Source: Rheinheimera sp. SA_1
GTDB taxonomy: Bacteria > Pseudomonadota > Gammaproteobacteria > Enterobacterales > Alteromonadaceae
Length of the DNA stretch: 64,000 nt
Direction: 5' to 3'
NCBI RefSeq assembly: GCF_001669775.1
Contig: NZ_LXWK01000018.1
Span: forward strand, 186,001-250,000
The position numbers were made by a program, and so were the translations under genes. Positions 27,312 through 35,408 of this stretch are shown here, piece after piece (the first letter of the stretch is position 1; each line of letters begins with the position of its first letter). The notes beneath the pieces were generated by a model. The model saw nothing but the letters and a program-made list of their open reading frames with translations. It was not told the origin of the DNA and searched no databases.

Positions 27312-30173
27312 TTAGAAGCTGAAATTCACACCGAGATACATTTGACGACCAAACTCAGAATATTCACCATTAAGCATTTGATTGCCATAATGGCCAATAT
27401 TTGGCTCGTTGGTCAGGTTGTTCACTTGCGCAACACCAACCAGACCGTTTTCGAAGTCGTAAGACACCTGCCAATCCACCACAATATACTCATCAGCCCA
27501 TTGGAAAGAACTGCCGCCCGGAGTTGCACCGGCATAAACGTATTCATCGCGGTAACGGGCATTGATATGAGTACTTATCTGACCCACTTCCCAGAACACT
27601 GTGGTGCTCCAGACATTTTTCGACAAGCCTGGCAGCGGTAATTGCACTGAGCCAAAGTTTGAGCCGCCGTCCACTGAGGTTTCACTTTCGGTGTACGAAT
27701 AACTGGCGTTCATCCCTAAGGTTGAAAAAATTCCAGGTAAGTCACTGAATACAGTAGTGTATGCCAGCTCTGCACCACGGATATAACCGCCTTTGTTGTT
27801 ATTACGGGTCGTCTGATATTGACCTTCCACTGTGCCTGGAGGTGCAGTTAAGCCGATTTCTGCCCAGGAAATATCACCTTCATTAAAGGTCACACTCTCG
27901 ATCAGTGATTCAATATCTTTCCAGAAAATAGCGGCGGTAAATGCACCTTCTTTACCCATGTAACGCTCGTAAGATAAATCGAGTTGAGTTGCACGGAAAG
28001 GGTCCAGGTTCGGGTTACCTTTTGACCAGACGTTGTAACGTGGACTGACGCCATCATTTGCAGTGTCAATCCAGGAACCTGCACCACCACGCAGTTGGTA
28101 CACTGGCGGACGACCGATGACTTTTGAGGCCGCAAAACGTAACTGCTCATCTTCGTTGATGGCGAAGTTCAAGTTTAATGACGGTAATACATCGTTGTAT
28201 TCCGGACCGTATTTAATATGTTTGTAGTCGGTACGTGCGACACCGTTATCATCGACAATTGTATCGCCTTCACCTTCGCGGACTTGCTGGATACCTATCG
28301 ACTTTGTATCGGTTTTGACATAACGCACGCCCACGTTGCCGGTTAATTTGTGGTCGAATATTTCGGTATCCAGGTTTGCCATCAAATAGGCTGCGGAAAC
28401 TTTCTCTTCTACACTACCACTTTCGATCAGCGTCCAGTTATGGTCCCAGGTCTGCTGAGCTTCATAATTACCTTTACCAAAAACTGAATCCGCGATCCCC
28501 AGCAAATCCAGATCCAGATAGCTCATACCTTTTGCTGATTTGACTGTGACAAAATTAGTCAATTCTGCTGGTCGGCAAGGGTGGTTGTATTTGTTAAATT
28601 CACAGCCTTCAACATTGACAACAGAGCCATTTGACGACACATAACCATTTTGACCTTCGCGACGGCCCCAACGGAATGTCGAACGTTGATCGGCAAATGT
28701 GCGGTCGGACAGACGAACGCCAGACTCAACTGAGGTAATCACATCACCTTCAAGTTCATATTTAAAATCAACTTTGGCGCTGTCGATTTCATCTGAATAC
28801 TGATGCGGGAACTGTTCCCAAATGCCTAAACGCATGGCGCTGAGATCGGTTAAATCGGTGTTGATATTGATTGCTGGGAATCCACCGGCCTGGTTCATAA
28901 AGGTAAAAGACTGACCCGACTTTTCATTCCAGCCCTGAACGACCGTGTTATCACCCAGCGTCCGTGGGCCAAACTGATAAGAATGCATAGAGGCAATACG
29001 GTCTAACCGGGTTTTGTTACCTTCACTATGGGCAACATCAGCATGAATGGACCAGCGCTCTTGCTTCCAATCCAGCGACAATCCGGTACTTTCGGTGTCA
29101 GATTTGGTCGACTGATCTTCAGTCCGCATTTCAATCCACGGCCCGGTTAATCCGGTCAAATTAACGGTACCACCGGTCACATAACCATCCTGCACTGTTG
29201 GATTGGTCAGGCTGTAGGTGTTTGCATCGCGGTTCATACCTTCAATATTGATACCGTTCTTTTTGTCTTCTGACTCAAAATCGGATTTGAAGTAATCCAG
29301 CTTGGCGGAGAATTGGTCATTCGGTTGATAAACCAAGGAACCTAACACCCCTAAACGGCTGTCACTGCCTTTTGAGAAACGAGTCTGGAAACCATCGGTG
29401 ATTTTTTCAGTTTTCCCGTCGCCGTTAACATCACGTGCTGCGGCATAAGCTCGTGTTGATACCTGATAAGAGCTGTTTGGCTGCTCGAGGTGAGCTACAC
29501 CAAGGGCGACACCCAAAGTGTCTTCCAGATATTTGCCTTGATAGGCAAAAGAAACACGTTCACCATTTGGATCGGCGTCGACGTCCGATGCGGCATCGTT
29601 ATGTGAAAAACGAACACTACCAGAGAAGTTATGTTGTTCTTTTGCATCCAGCGGATTCACAGTACGCATTTCTACCGTACCGGCAACACCACCTTCCACT
29701 AATGAAGCCTTCGGAGATTTATACAGCGCGGCCTGATTAATCAATTCAGATGGATATTGGTCGAAAGCGATCCAACGGCTACCTGCAGTGTAACCGCTGG
29801 TGCTGGCTTGTTCCCGGCCGTTTAATGTGGTCTGAATGAAGTCACCATTCATACCACGAATGTTGAGTTGTGATGACTGACCGCTGTCACGAACCGTGGT
29901 CACACCAGGTAAACGACCCAGAGCGTCGGCGATGGAAATATCTGGCAACGACCCTAAATCACCGGCATCAACAACTTCGCTGACCGTGTCATTAAAGCGT
30001 TTTTTATCCAAGGATCCTAGTAAACTACGACGTATCCCTCTTATTTCAATAACCTCAAGCTCTTCAGAAGCCTGTGGCTTGGTCGTTTCGGCTTGCTGGT
30101 CAGCAGCGCTATATGCACTGAAGCCCGCCGTCGCCAAAGCGAGCGTCAGTAAATTTAATTTGTAGTGTTTCAT
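27312..30173 (-). CDS. TonB-dependent receptor (TonB-Xanth-Caul type, probable maltodextrin uptake)
   Basis: This 953-residue outer-membrane receptor has a signal peptide (MKHYKLNLLTLALATAGFSA). A plug domain follows, with EVVDAGDLGSLPDISIADAL, GRLPGVTTVRDSGQSSQLNI and TLNGREQASTSGYTAGSRWI. The rest is a large beta-barrel that ends in phenylalanine (YLGVNFSF). The plug style (sequence LGRLPGV, then R-D-S-G) is that of the Xanthomonas/Caulobacter sugar receptors such as MalA. The ATG at 30173 is preceded by GGGGATG at useful spacing; 30182 is an alternative. The operator at 30288 lies 115 bases upstream. It heads an operon with the halogenase (121-base gap) and amylase. The substrate is inferred from the amylase. 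Confidence 0.92.
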   Translation of the reverse strand: MKHYKLNLLTLALATAGFSAYSAADQQAETTKPQASEELEVIEIRGIRRSLLGSLDKKRFNDTVSEVVDAGDLGSLPDISIADALGRLPGVTTVRDSGQSSQLNIRGMNGDFIQTTLNGREQASTSGYTAGSRWIAFDQYPSELINQAALYKSPKASLVEGGVAGTVEMRTVNPLDAKEQHNFSGSVRFSHNDAASDVDADPNGERVSFAYQGKYLEDTLGVALGVAHLEQPNSSYQVSTRAYAAARDVNGDGKTEKITDGFQTRFSKGSDSRLGVLGSLVYQPNDQFSAKLDYFKSDFESEDKKNGINIEGMNRDANTYSLTNPTVQDGYVTGGTVNLTGLTGPWIEMRTEDQSTKSDTESTGLSLDWKQERWSIHADVAHSEGNKTRLDRIASMHSYQFGPRTLGDNTVVQGWNEKSGQSFTFMNQAGGFPAININTDLTDLSAMRLGIWEQFPHQYSDEIDSAKVDFKYELEGDVITSVESGVRLSDRTFADQRSTFRWGRREGQNGYVSSNGSVVNVEGCEFNKYNHPCRPAELTNFVTVKSAKGMSYLDLDLLGIADSVFGKGNYEAQQTWDHNWTLIESGSVEEKVSAAYLMANLDTEIFDHKLTGNVGVRYVKTDTKSIGIQQVREGEGDTIVDDNGVARTDYKHIKYGPEYNDVLPSLNLNFAINEDEQLRFAASKVIGRPPVYQLRGGAGSWIDTANDGVSPRYNVWSKGNPNLDPFRATQLDLSYERYMGKEGAFTAAIFWKDIESLIESVTFNEGDISWAEIGLTAPPGTVEGQYQTTRNNNKGGYIRGAELAYTTVFSDLPGIFSTLGMNASYSYTESETSVDGGSNFGSVQLPLPGLSKNVWSTTVFWEVGQISTHINARYRDEYVYAGATPGGSSFQWADEYIVVDWQVSYDFENGLVGVAQVNNLTNEPNIGHYGNQMLNGEYSEFGRQMYLGVNFSF

Positions 30174-30287
30174 GCCCTTCATCCCCGGTGTGGTGTTTTT
30201 TAATTTTGGTGTTGTTCGCTCCACACCAACAGGTATGAAGTATGACAACCATGCTATTACTAAGTGGATTGTGGTTACGACACAACA

Positions 30288-30301
30288 TGAATACGTATTC
30301 A
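30288..30301. promoter_or_regulatory. palindromic operator TGAATACGTATTCA upstream of the TonB receptor
   Basis: This is identical in all 14 bases to the palindrome at 1508-1521. It lies in the 581-bp region 30174-30754, 115 bases before the receptor start, a normal place for a repressor site. The same region holds the related palindrome at 30601-30618 and a 7-bp GC-rich hairpin at 30717-30735 near the end of the Wzi-like gene. No gene was found in this region. Confidence 0.7.
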
Positions 30302-30600
30302 AAATGCGTTATTTGCGCCAATCAGGTGCGAAGCTGGTGATTATTGCCCCAACAAAGTGCGGAATTCGGAAAGGCAAATTCTTTTAGTCTGAACTGCAAC
30401 GGTTTGGAATCAACAATATCGCTGCTTTATGGCAGGAAGCAGGCCGAAAAAGTCACATATTCCCAACTTGAAAAAGTGAAAATTACTGAGCCGAAATGGC
30501 GCACGCAGGTATGGTGCTTGTGCAGAAAAGACCAATGATCTGCTCAACTATGGAAGGAAAAAGAGGATTTACTGAAAATTAACTTCAAAACTGAATGTGC

Positions 30601-30618
30601 AATGCATACGTATGCATT
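30601..30618. promoter_or_regulatory. 18-bp palindrome AATGCATACGTATGCATT
   Basis: This perfect palindrome shares the ATACGTAT core and outer TG/CA bases with the operators at 1508 and 30288. Its centre is 315 bases from the centre of the 30288 site, which is 30 helical turns at 10.5 bases per turn, so both could be held by one looped tetramer. It may be an auxiliary operator or the site of a related LacI-type protein. Confidence 0.55.
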
Positions 30619-30754
30619 CTTGATTGGGTAGAACTGAATTGAGACCACAACACTTGCGTTTACAGCAACATCCGATTCTTTTGATGCGTCACACTCTACA
30701 TCATACAAGCAGTGACGGTCGTCATTGCGACGACCTACTCTGCTTTGTGAGTTA

Positions 30755-32209
30755 TCAAAACAACCGTTGCCATTTAACAAACAGCTCAGTTTGCCAATCG
30801 TTGCTATCGTCGGCTTTATAGGTGGTCTGACTAAACTCCAGGCCCCATTTCACTTCATCAGCCTCTTCACGCCACTGCTGCTCTGTGCGCCAGGCAAGGA
30901 CAGTCCGGGCTGGTAATTGAGTCTGAGTCCACTGCGATGCTAAATCGACCCGCCCACCATCCAAGTTCAGCTGTAACCAGGACAATTTATTGTGCCAACT
31001 GGTGTTGGTATCCAGATGCGTCAGAATGCCGAGATTCACAGCGCGGCTGTCGTTATCATACGGGCTACCCATACTGCGACCATAACGCCGGTAGCCATCC
31101 TGGTGAAAAGTGTGTTCATACAAACAGTTGGCTTTAATGTCATCAGTACAGTTTACGGTGGTATCGACCCGATCAAGGTAAATACGACTGTTGATTTCAT
31201 GCAGATAAATCTCAGCACCTAACTGATAAGCATTTTTATATAACTTTAGTTTTCGACTGTTAAAATCGTCGCCGGTCTGGGTGCCATACACCGCATAAGG
31301 CCGCCCGGCGATAGTACCAGACCAGCGTAAATCAAAGCCTGCCACCATGTTCTCAAACCCTTCCAGCGTGCCACCACGGAACAAGCCGTTAAACCAGTCA
31401 CCGAGGCTATTGCCGTACCCATCACCGCCGTACTGCATCACCCAGTTAAAGCCAACTTCAAGTTGCGGCAGCGGTCTGCTGCCTAAACGTGCCTGCCATT
31501 GTTTCGCCGAAGGAATCGAAGCGCGTTCGCTAAGCTGGCCGAAGCTCGTGGTAAAAGTCCATGGTGGTAACCAGTCGTCACTCTCAGCAACGCTGGAATG
31601 GCGAGTGAAGGTGATACCTGGCACTGGCCGGGCGTTGATGGCGACAATGGTACTGCTGTCCCAGCTTGGGCCCCAGTATTTATCAATAGCGCCAACGCTG
31701 ACAATCCAGTTCCAGGCTTTAAACCCCAGATAACTGCCATCGAGCCGGGTGTCGTTTTTATCATAGGGGTCTTTAATTTTGCTAACTTTCAGCTGACCGC
31801 TGATATTGTCACTTTGATAGTTCGCTTGTATTGCCGCTTGTGCCTTATCACGCAGAGTATCGCCATAACGAACCACCGAAGGCTCGGCGGTTTCACCTTC
31901 GAGGATCACCCTGCCTTGCAAAGTACGGTGATCCCGCTGGTAAGCTGCGGTTACCCGCTTTACAACTTCATTCAGATGCGGCGGTAGCTGCTGAGAATTG
32001 ACCTTGCGAATGTCATGGATCACGCCCTGCCACATCAGCGGAAAGGTGGTGACAGGTTGCTGGATCACGCCGGAATCAGCTAGCAACTGAATATCAGAGC
32101 GCAGCATCAGATCATCGGTACCGACCCACCAGGCTGCCTGGGCACTCGTTGCCGTCATCAATGCACTGAAAACAGCTGTCAGTGGCAACCAACGATTCAA
32201 AGATTTCAA
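30755..32209 (-). CDS. capsule assembly Wzi family outer membrane protein
   Basis: This protein of about 484 residues has a signal peptide ending ALMTATSAQA and a beta-barrel pattern finishing in phenylalanine (VKWQRLF). The segments AAWWVGTDDLMLRSDIQLLA, GVIQQPVTTFPLMWQGVI and VGAIDKYWGPSWDSS are typical of the Wzi/YmcB-like family, which binds or arranges surface polysaccharide. Neighbouring capsule genes are absent, so its role here is open. The start is probably the TTG at 32209, with AAGGAT six bases before it; the upstream ATG at 32245 has no ribosome site and lies at the predicted transcript start of the promoter at 32254-32282. Confidence 0.8.
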   Translation of the reverse strand: MKSLNRWLPLTAVFSALMTATSAQAAWWVGTDDLMLRSDIQLLADSGVIQQPVTTFPLMWQGVIHDIRKVNSQQLPPHLNEVVKRVTAAYQRDHRTLQGRVILEGETAEPSVVRYGDTLRDKAQAAIQANYQSDNISGQLKVSKIKDPYDKNDTRLDGSYLGFKAWNWIVSVGAIDKYWGPSWDSSTIVAINARPVPGITFTRHSSVAESDDWLPPWTFTTSFGQLSERASIPSAKQWQARLGSRPLPQLEVGFNWVMQYGGDGYGNSLGDWFNGLFRGGTLEGFENMVAGFDLRWSGTIAGRPYAVYGTQTGDDFNSRKLKLYKNAYQLGAEIYLHEINSRIYLDRVDTTVNCTDDIKANCLYEHTFHQDGYRRYGRSMGSPYDNDSRAVNLGILTHLDTNTSWHNKLSWLQLNLDGGRVDLASQWTQTQLPARTVLAWRTEQQWREEADEVKWGLEFSQTTYKADDSNDWQTELFVKWQRLF

Positions 32210-32253
32210 AGTGTGATCCTTAATCCATAAAGAAGGTAAAAACATTGCCGCCG

Positions 32254-32282
32254 ATTATACGGACTTAACTTTGAAGCGCCAA
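32254..32282 (-). promoter_or_regulatory. sigma-70 promoter of the Wzi-like gene
   Basis: On the minus strand TTGGCG (32282-32277) is followed by exactly 17 bases and a perfect TATAAT (32259-32254). Transcription would start near 32247, just at the upstream ATG, which favours the TTG start at 32209 with its ribosome site. Confidence 0.7.
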
Positions 32283-32393
32283 TGCTGATTGGTGAGTTGT
32301 TCCTATAATCCAAACTACAGCCATACCGTGCAGTCAAATTTCGATAACACTTACGCTGCTGTTTTACATACAAATTTTGGCTTTTTATAGTCA

Positions 32394-32418
32394 AAAGCCT
32401 CCGTTTACCGAAGGCTTT
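32394..32418 (-). terminator. terminator at the end of the YD-repeat/Rhs array
   Basis: AAAGCCT at 32394-32400 pairs with AGGCTTT at 32412-32418. On the minus strand the stem is followed by TTTTGA. It lies about 50 bases after the last gene of the array (stop at 32469) and before the promoter of the Wzi-like gene. Confidence 0.6.
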
Positions 32419-32468
32419 ATCATTCGATTACTAACTGCAGACTAATGCTCTTTCTTCTGAAGATTATC

Positions 32469-32867
32469 CTATGCTTCCACAAATCTCACCGTAATATTAT
32501 CTGCATCTAACCCCTCTAAAACAATATCGCCACCTTGCGCCAGACCTGTTAATGTTTTTTCTTTTGCTGTGGTAAATATACATTCATTATTTCTACCTGA
32601 GACTTTCACCTTAATAAGTTTAGAGCCAAGACAGTTTCTATAGACTGTAATTGCTAATTCTTGATTCCCAACTTTAAATTTCGCTGCATACGGAATTACA
32701 TATAGAAATACAACCAGAATACAAAAAAACATTAAGATAGTATCGACCATCCACCCCCCCCCAAGCTCAAACCGTAATTTTGCGGCAAATAAAAGTAAAA
32801 CTAAGAACAATATTAATCTAAAAGAATTAAAGTAAATATTTGTATTAAGTACAATTTTCTCATTCAT
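32469..32867 (-). CDS. small two-helix membrane protein directly after the Rhs gene (candidate immunity protein)
   Basis: This 132-residue protein has two hydrophobic helices, FRLILFLVLLLFAAKL and DTILMFFCILVVFLYVIP, and a C-terminal beta-rich domain (QELAITVYRNCLGSKLIKVK, then VLEGLDADNITVRFVEA). AAGG precedes the ATG at 32867, which comes one base after the Rhs stop codon (TAGTATG), so it is translated with it. The DNA is clearly richer in A and T than the flanking chromosome. I recognise no family. Its place directly after the Rhs C terminus is where an immunity gene is normally found, but a structural partner is equally possible. Confidence 0.7.
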   Translation of the reverse strand: MNEKIVLNTNIYFNSFRLILFLVLLLFAAKLRFELGGGWMVDTILMFFCILVVFLYVIPYAAKFKVGNQELAITVYRNCLGSKLIKVKVSGRNNECIFTTAKEKTLTGLAQGGDIVLEGLDADNITVRFVEA

Positions 32868-32868
32868 A

Positions 32869-35397
32869 CTAACAACCTTTTGTATCAGCTTGGTCGTCAT
32901 AATCGGTACACTTATTTTCACCTAGCGCCTTGTCTATAAAACCTGCCCCGATGCCTACAAAAGGCGTTTGAAGCGTACTAAGAGTTGATGGTAACACTGC
33001 TTGCCCTATCGCTCCGAATTGTGCAGATTTTGCAAGGCTAGACCAAGGTCCTGAAAGAGCTCCAGAAACTGTTGAAGCAATTACAGAACCAGCTTTTACT
33101 TCACCTGTCGAAATAACCTGACCAATAGCATCACCTGCTCCCGACGCTATAGCACTTGTTGCTGAGGCTGATATTGCAGCGCTTACTGTACCAGCTTCCA
33201 TAGCTGCAGCAGAAAGAGGGGCTGCATATACCGCTGAGGCTCCGAAAGTAGCACCAATTAATCCACCGGCTGCAGCCCCTACCCCAAAAGAGGCTACTGA
33301 ATTGCTCCAATTACCCGTAGACAATCTGGCAGAAATAGCACCACTAACGCCGCCCACTAAAGCTCCTATGCCTCCGGTTACTAAGTTTAAAGCTACCTTA
33401 CCCGAAGGATCTGTGTAATTTATGGGATCATTCCCCACATAAGCATAAAGATTCATCTGGTCTTCATAGCCAACAGGGTCGGTCTGCAAAAAGCGCCCTA
33501 GCTTTGGATGATATACCCGTGCTTTATAGTGGTATAAACCCAGGTCTTTCAGATAGTGCTGACCGGTATAACCAAACCGGTTATCGTTACCACTGGCCGC
33601 TATACCATAGGTGTCGTATGCATAAGTTTTTACCACAGTCCCGGTGGAGTTGGTTAGTGCGGTAATGCTCTGCTGGTGGTCTTTATGGAAATAACGGATA
33701 GCACTAGTATCTGTCGCTGCCCCTTCGTATTGCAGTAAAGGCCAATCTGCGGTGCCCGAACCATGCACATATCGTTTAACCATAGTTCCAATCGAATTGT
33801 ACTCAGCAACCAATGCATCGCCGGCATATAGGAAATGGGTCGTGACCCCAGCAATGGTTAAAGCGGCAAGCCGGCCTTTTGGATCATAGTTAAAAGTTGC
33901 AGCCTTGCTTCCGGTGACTGTTTTTAAACGATTTTCTGCATCAAAGATGTAAGAATTCAAGCCATCGTTAGTCAAATTACCATTAAGGTCATAGGCCAGC
34001 GCTTTACCCGCAACCGAGCTGTATTGGTTTAAGCCGTTAGGTGTATATGTACCGGTGGTATTTTCATTACCAGTGTACTGGAAGTACTGGTTACTGATTT
34101 CCAGGCGCTCAATCTGATTGAAATTATTATATTGAAAACCAAAACTTACATCATGGTTGGTGCCTGTCAGGTTTTCAGCAATTGTTTCAACCCGCAGTAG
34201 CTCATCCGGGGTGTAAGTTGTGGTGCTATTGTTGTTGCGGCTCAGCGCCGAAGGGGTGCTGTCGCTGCGATACGAAACACTAATCAGTTGATTGGCTGCA
34301 TTATCTTCAATACCGCTGAATCTATTCGTTTCGTCATATTCGTACTCAAAGTATTTGTTATCCGGAAAAGTCAGCCGGCTCATCATTCCGTTTTTATTAT
34401 TGCGAAAACTGATGGTACGATTGGTTCCATTCGTGTTATCGGTGCTTTGCACCAGCTCACCAAAACCGTTGTAAACATTGGTAATGCCATTGCCGTTTTC
34501 ACTTCCGAATCTGGCATAAGTTTCCAGGCCGGTATTGGTATAACCGTAGTGGACATCCGCAACGGTACCGGTTAAGTCTTTTAGAATTAACCTATTATTA
34601 TTGTCATATTGATAATCAATTTCAGTTTTGTCCCGGTTTATCCTTTTACTGACATTGCCGTTTACGTCATATGATAGTTCGACATAATCATTGCTGTTGT
34701 ACTGCCCGACATTCGTTGGATGTGGATAATACGTATTTTTTAACCGACTATGCCCGTCATAGCTAAAGCCTGTTTTGTTGCCATTGGCATCATTCACACT
34801 ACTCAGCAGATTATTCTGATAAACAGCTGTTTTGTAGGCCTGCTCTAAAGGAGTTCCAACCGCTTTACGGATCTCAGTAATTTTATTCTGAGTATTATAA
34901 GTAAAACGGGTAACCCGGTCGTAAAGCTCGCCATTCTTTTGTGCAATACAAGCATCGGTCGATAGGTAGTTGTCATTTCTGACCATCTCACATTGAACTC
35001 TATCCAGTGCATCATAAGAATACTGCTTGATATGGGTTTTATTGCCTTGACTACCGGTCACAGTCTCTGAAAGTTTCGCCCCCCAGTTGTCGTAGGTATA
35101 GCTGATAGTCTTATGTACATTAAAACCGCCCCAGTCCGCCGGTTGCCCCATTTCGTCTGGCCAGCTACTCAACTCGCCGGACTCGGTCACCTGCAACAGG
35201 CCCTGACTATTATAAGTATGACGGACCGCAGGGTATTGTAGTGGACCACTGCCATCGGGATCTGGGCGCACTTCTCCAGTCATTTTCCGGGCGTTGTCGT
35301 AAAACATTTGTGTCTTGTAGCTTTCTGCGACAGCCAGGCATTGGGTTGAAGTGATTAACGCAGTCAATGCCAGGATTGATTTCATATTATTTTTCAT
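32869..35397 (-). CDS. Rhs core protein, C-terminal polypeptide of a split Rhs
   Basis: This 842-residue protein has its own signal peptide (MKNNMKSILALTALITST, cut near CLA). It carries many YD repeats (for example LSYDVNGNVSKRINRDKTEI and YDLNGNLTNDG) and an Rhs core ending GRFLQTDPVGYEDQMNLYAY near residues 640-660, followed by NDPINYTDPSGK. The last 170 residues are variable in type: Gly/Ala-rich and hydrophobic (GGIGALVGGVSGAISA) with a short polar cysteine-containing tail (KCTDYDDQADTKGC). This tail may be the effector. AGGAAA precedes the ATG. The repeats begin without the usual N-terminal Rhs shell, which is in the gene 11 bases upstream. Confidence 0.85.
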   Translation of the reverse strand: MKNNMKSILALTALITSTQCLAVAESYKTQMFYDNARKMTGEVRPDPDGSGPLQYPAVRHTYNSQGLLQVTESGELSSWPDEMGQPADWGGFNVHKTISYTYDNWGAKLSETVTGSQGNKTHIKQYSYDALDRVQCEMVRNDNYLSTDACIAQKNGELYDRVTRFTYNTQNKITEIRKAVGTPLEQAYKTAVYQNNLLSSVNDANGNKTGFSYDGHSRLKNTYYPHPTNVGQYNSNDYVELSYDVNGNVSKRINRDKTEIDYQYDNNNRLILKDLTGTVADVHYGYTNTGLETYARFGSENGNGITNVYNGFGELVQSTDNTNGTNRTISFRNNKNGMMSRLTFPDNKYFEYEYDETNRFSGIEDNAANQLISVSYRSDSTPSALSRNNNSTTTYTPDELLRVETIAENLTGTNHDVSFGFQYNNFNQIERLEISNQYFQYTGNENTTGTYTPNGLNQYSSVAGKALAYDLNGNLTNDGLNSYIFDAENRLKTVTGSKAATFNYDPKGRLAALTIAGVTTHFLYAGDALVAEYNSIGTMVKRYVHGSGTADWPLLQYEGAATDTSAIRYFHKDHQQSITALTNSTGTVVKTYAYDTYGIAASGNDNRFGYTGQHYLKDLGLYHYKARVYHPKLGRFLQTDPVGYEDQMNLYAYVGNDPINYTDPSGKVALNLVTGGIGALVGGVSGAISARLSTGNWSNSVASFGVGAAAGGLIGATFGASAVYAAPLSAAAMEAGTVSAAISASATSAIASGAGDAIGQVISTGEVKAGSVIASTVSGALSGPWSSLAKSAQFGAIGQAVLPSTLSTLQTPFVGIGAGFIDKALGENKCTDYDDQADTKGC

Positions 35398-35408
35398 TGT
35401 TGAATTTC

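Noticed and set aside
34729-34736. ATACGTAT core inside the Rhs gene, like the core of the maltodextrin operators
   Set aside because: The outer TG and CA bases are missing and it lies inside a coding region, so it is not counted as an operator.
35398-35408. Frameshift or sequencing error between the two Rhs genes
   Set aside because: The downstream gene has its own ribosome site and signal peptide, so two real genes are more likely than one broken gene.
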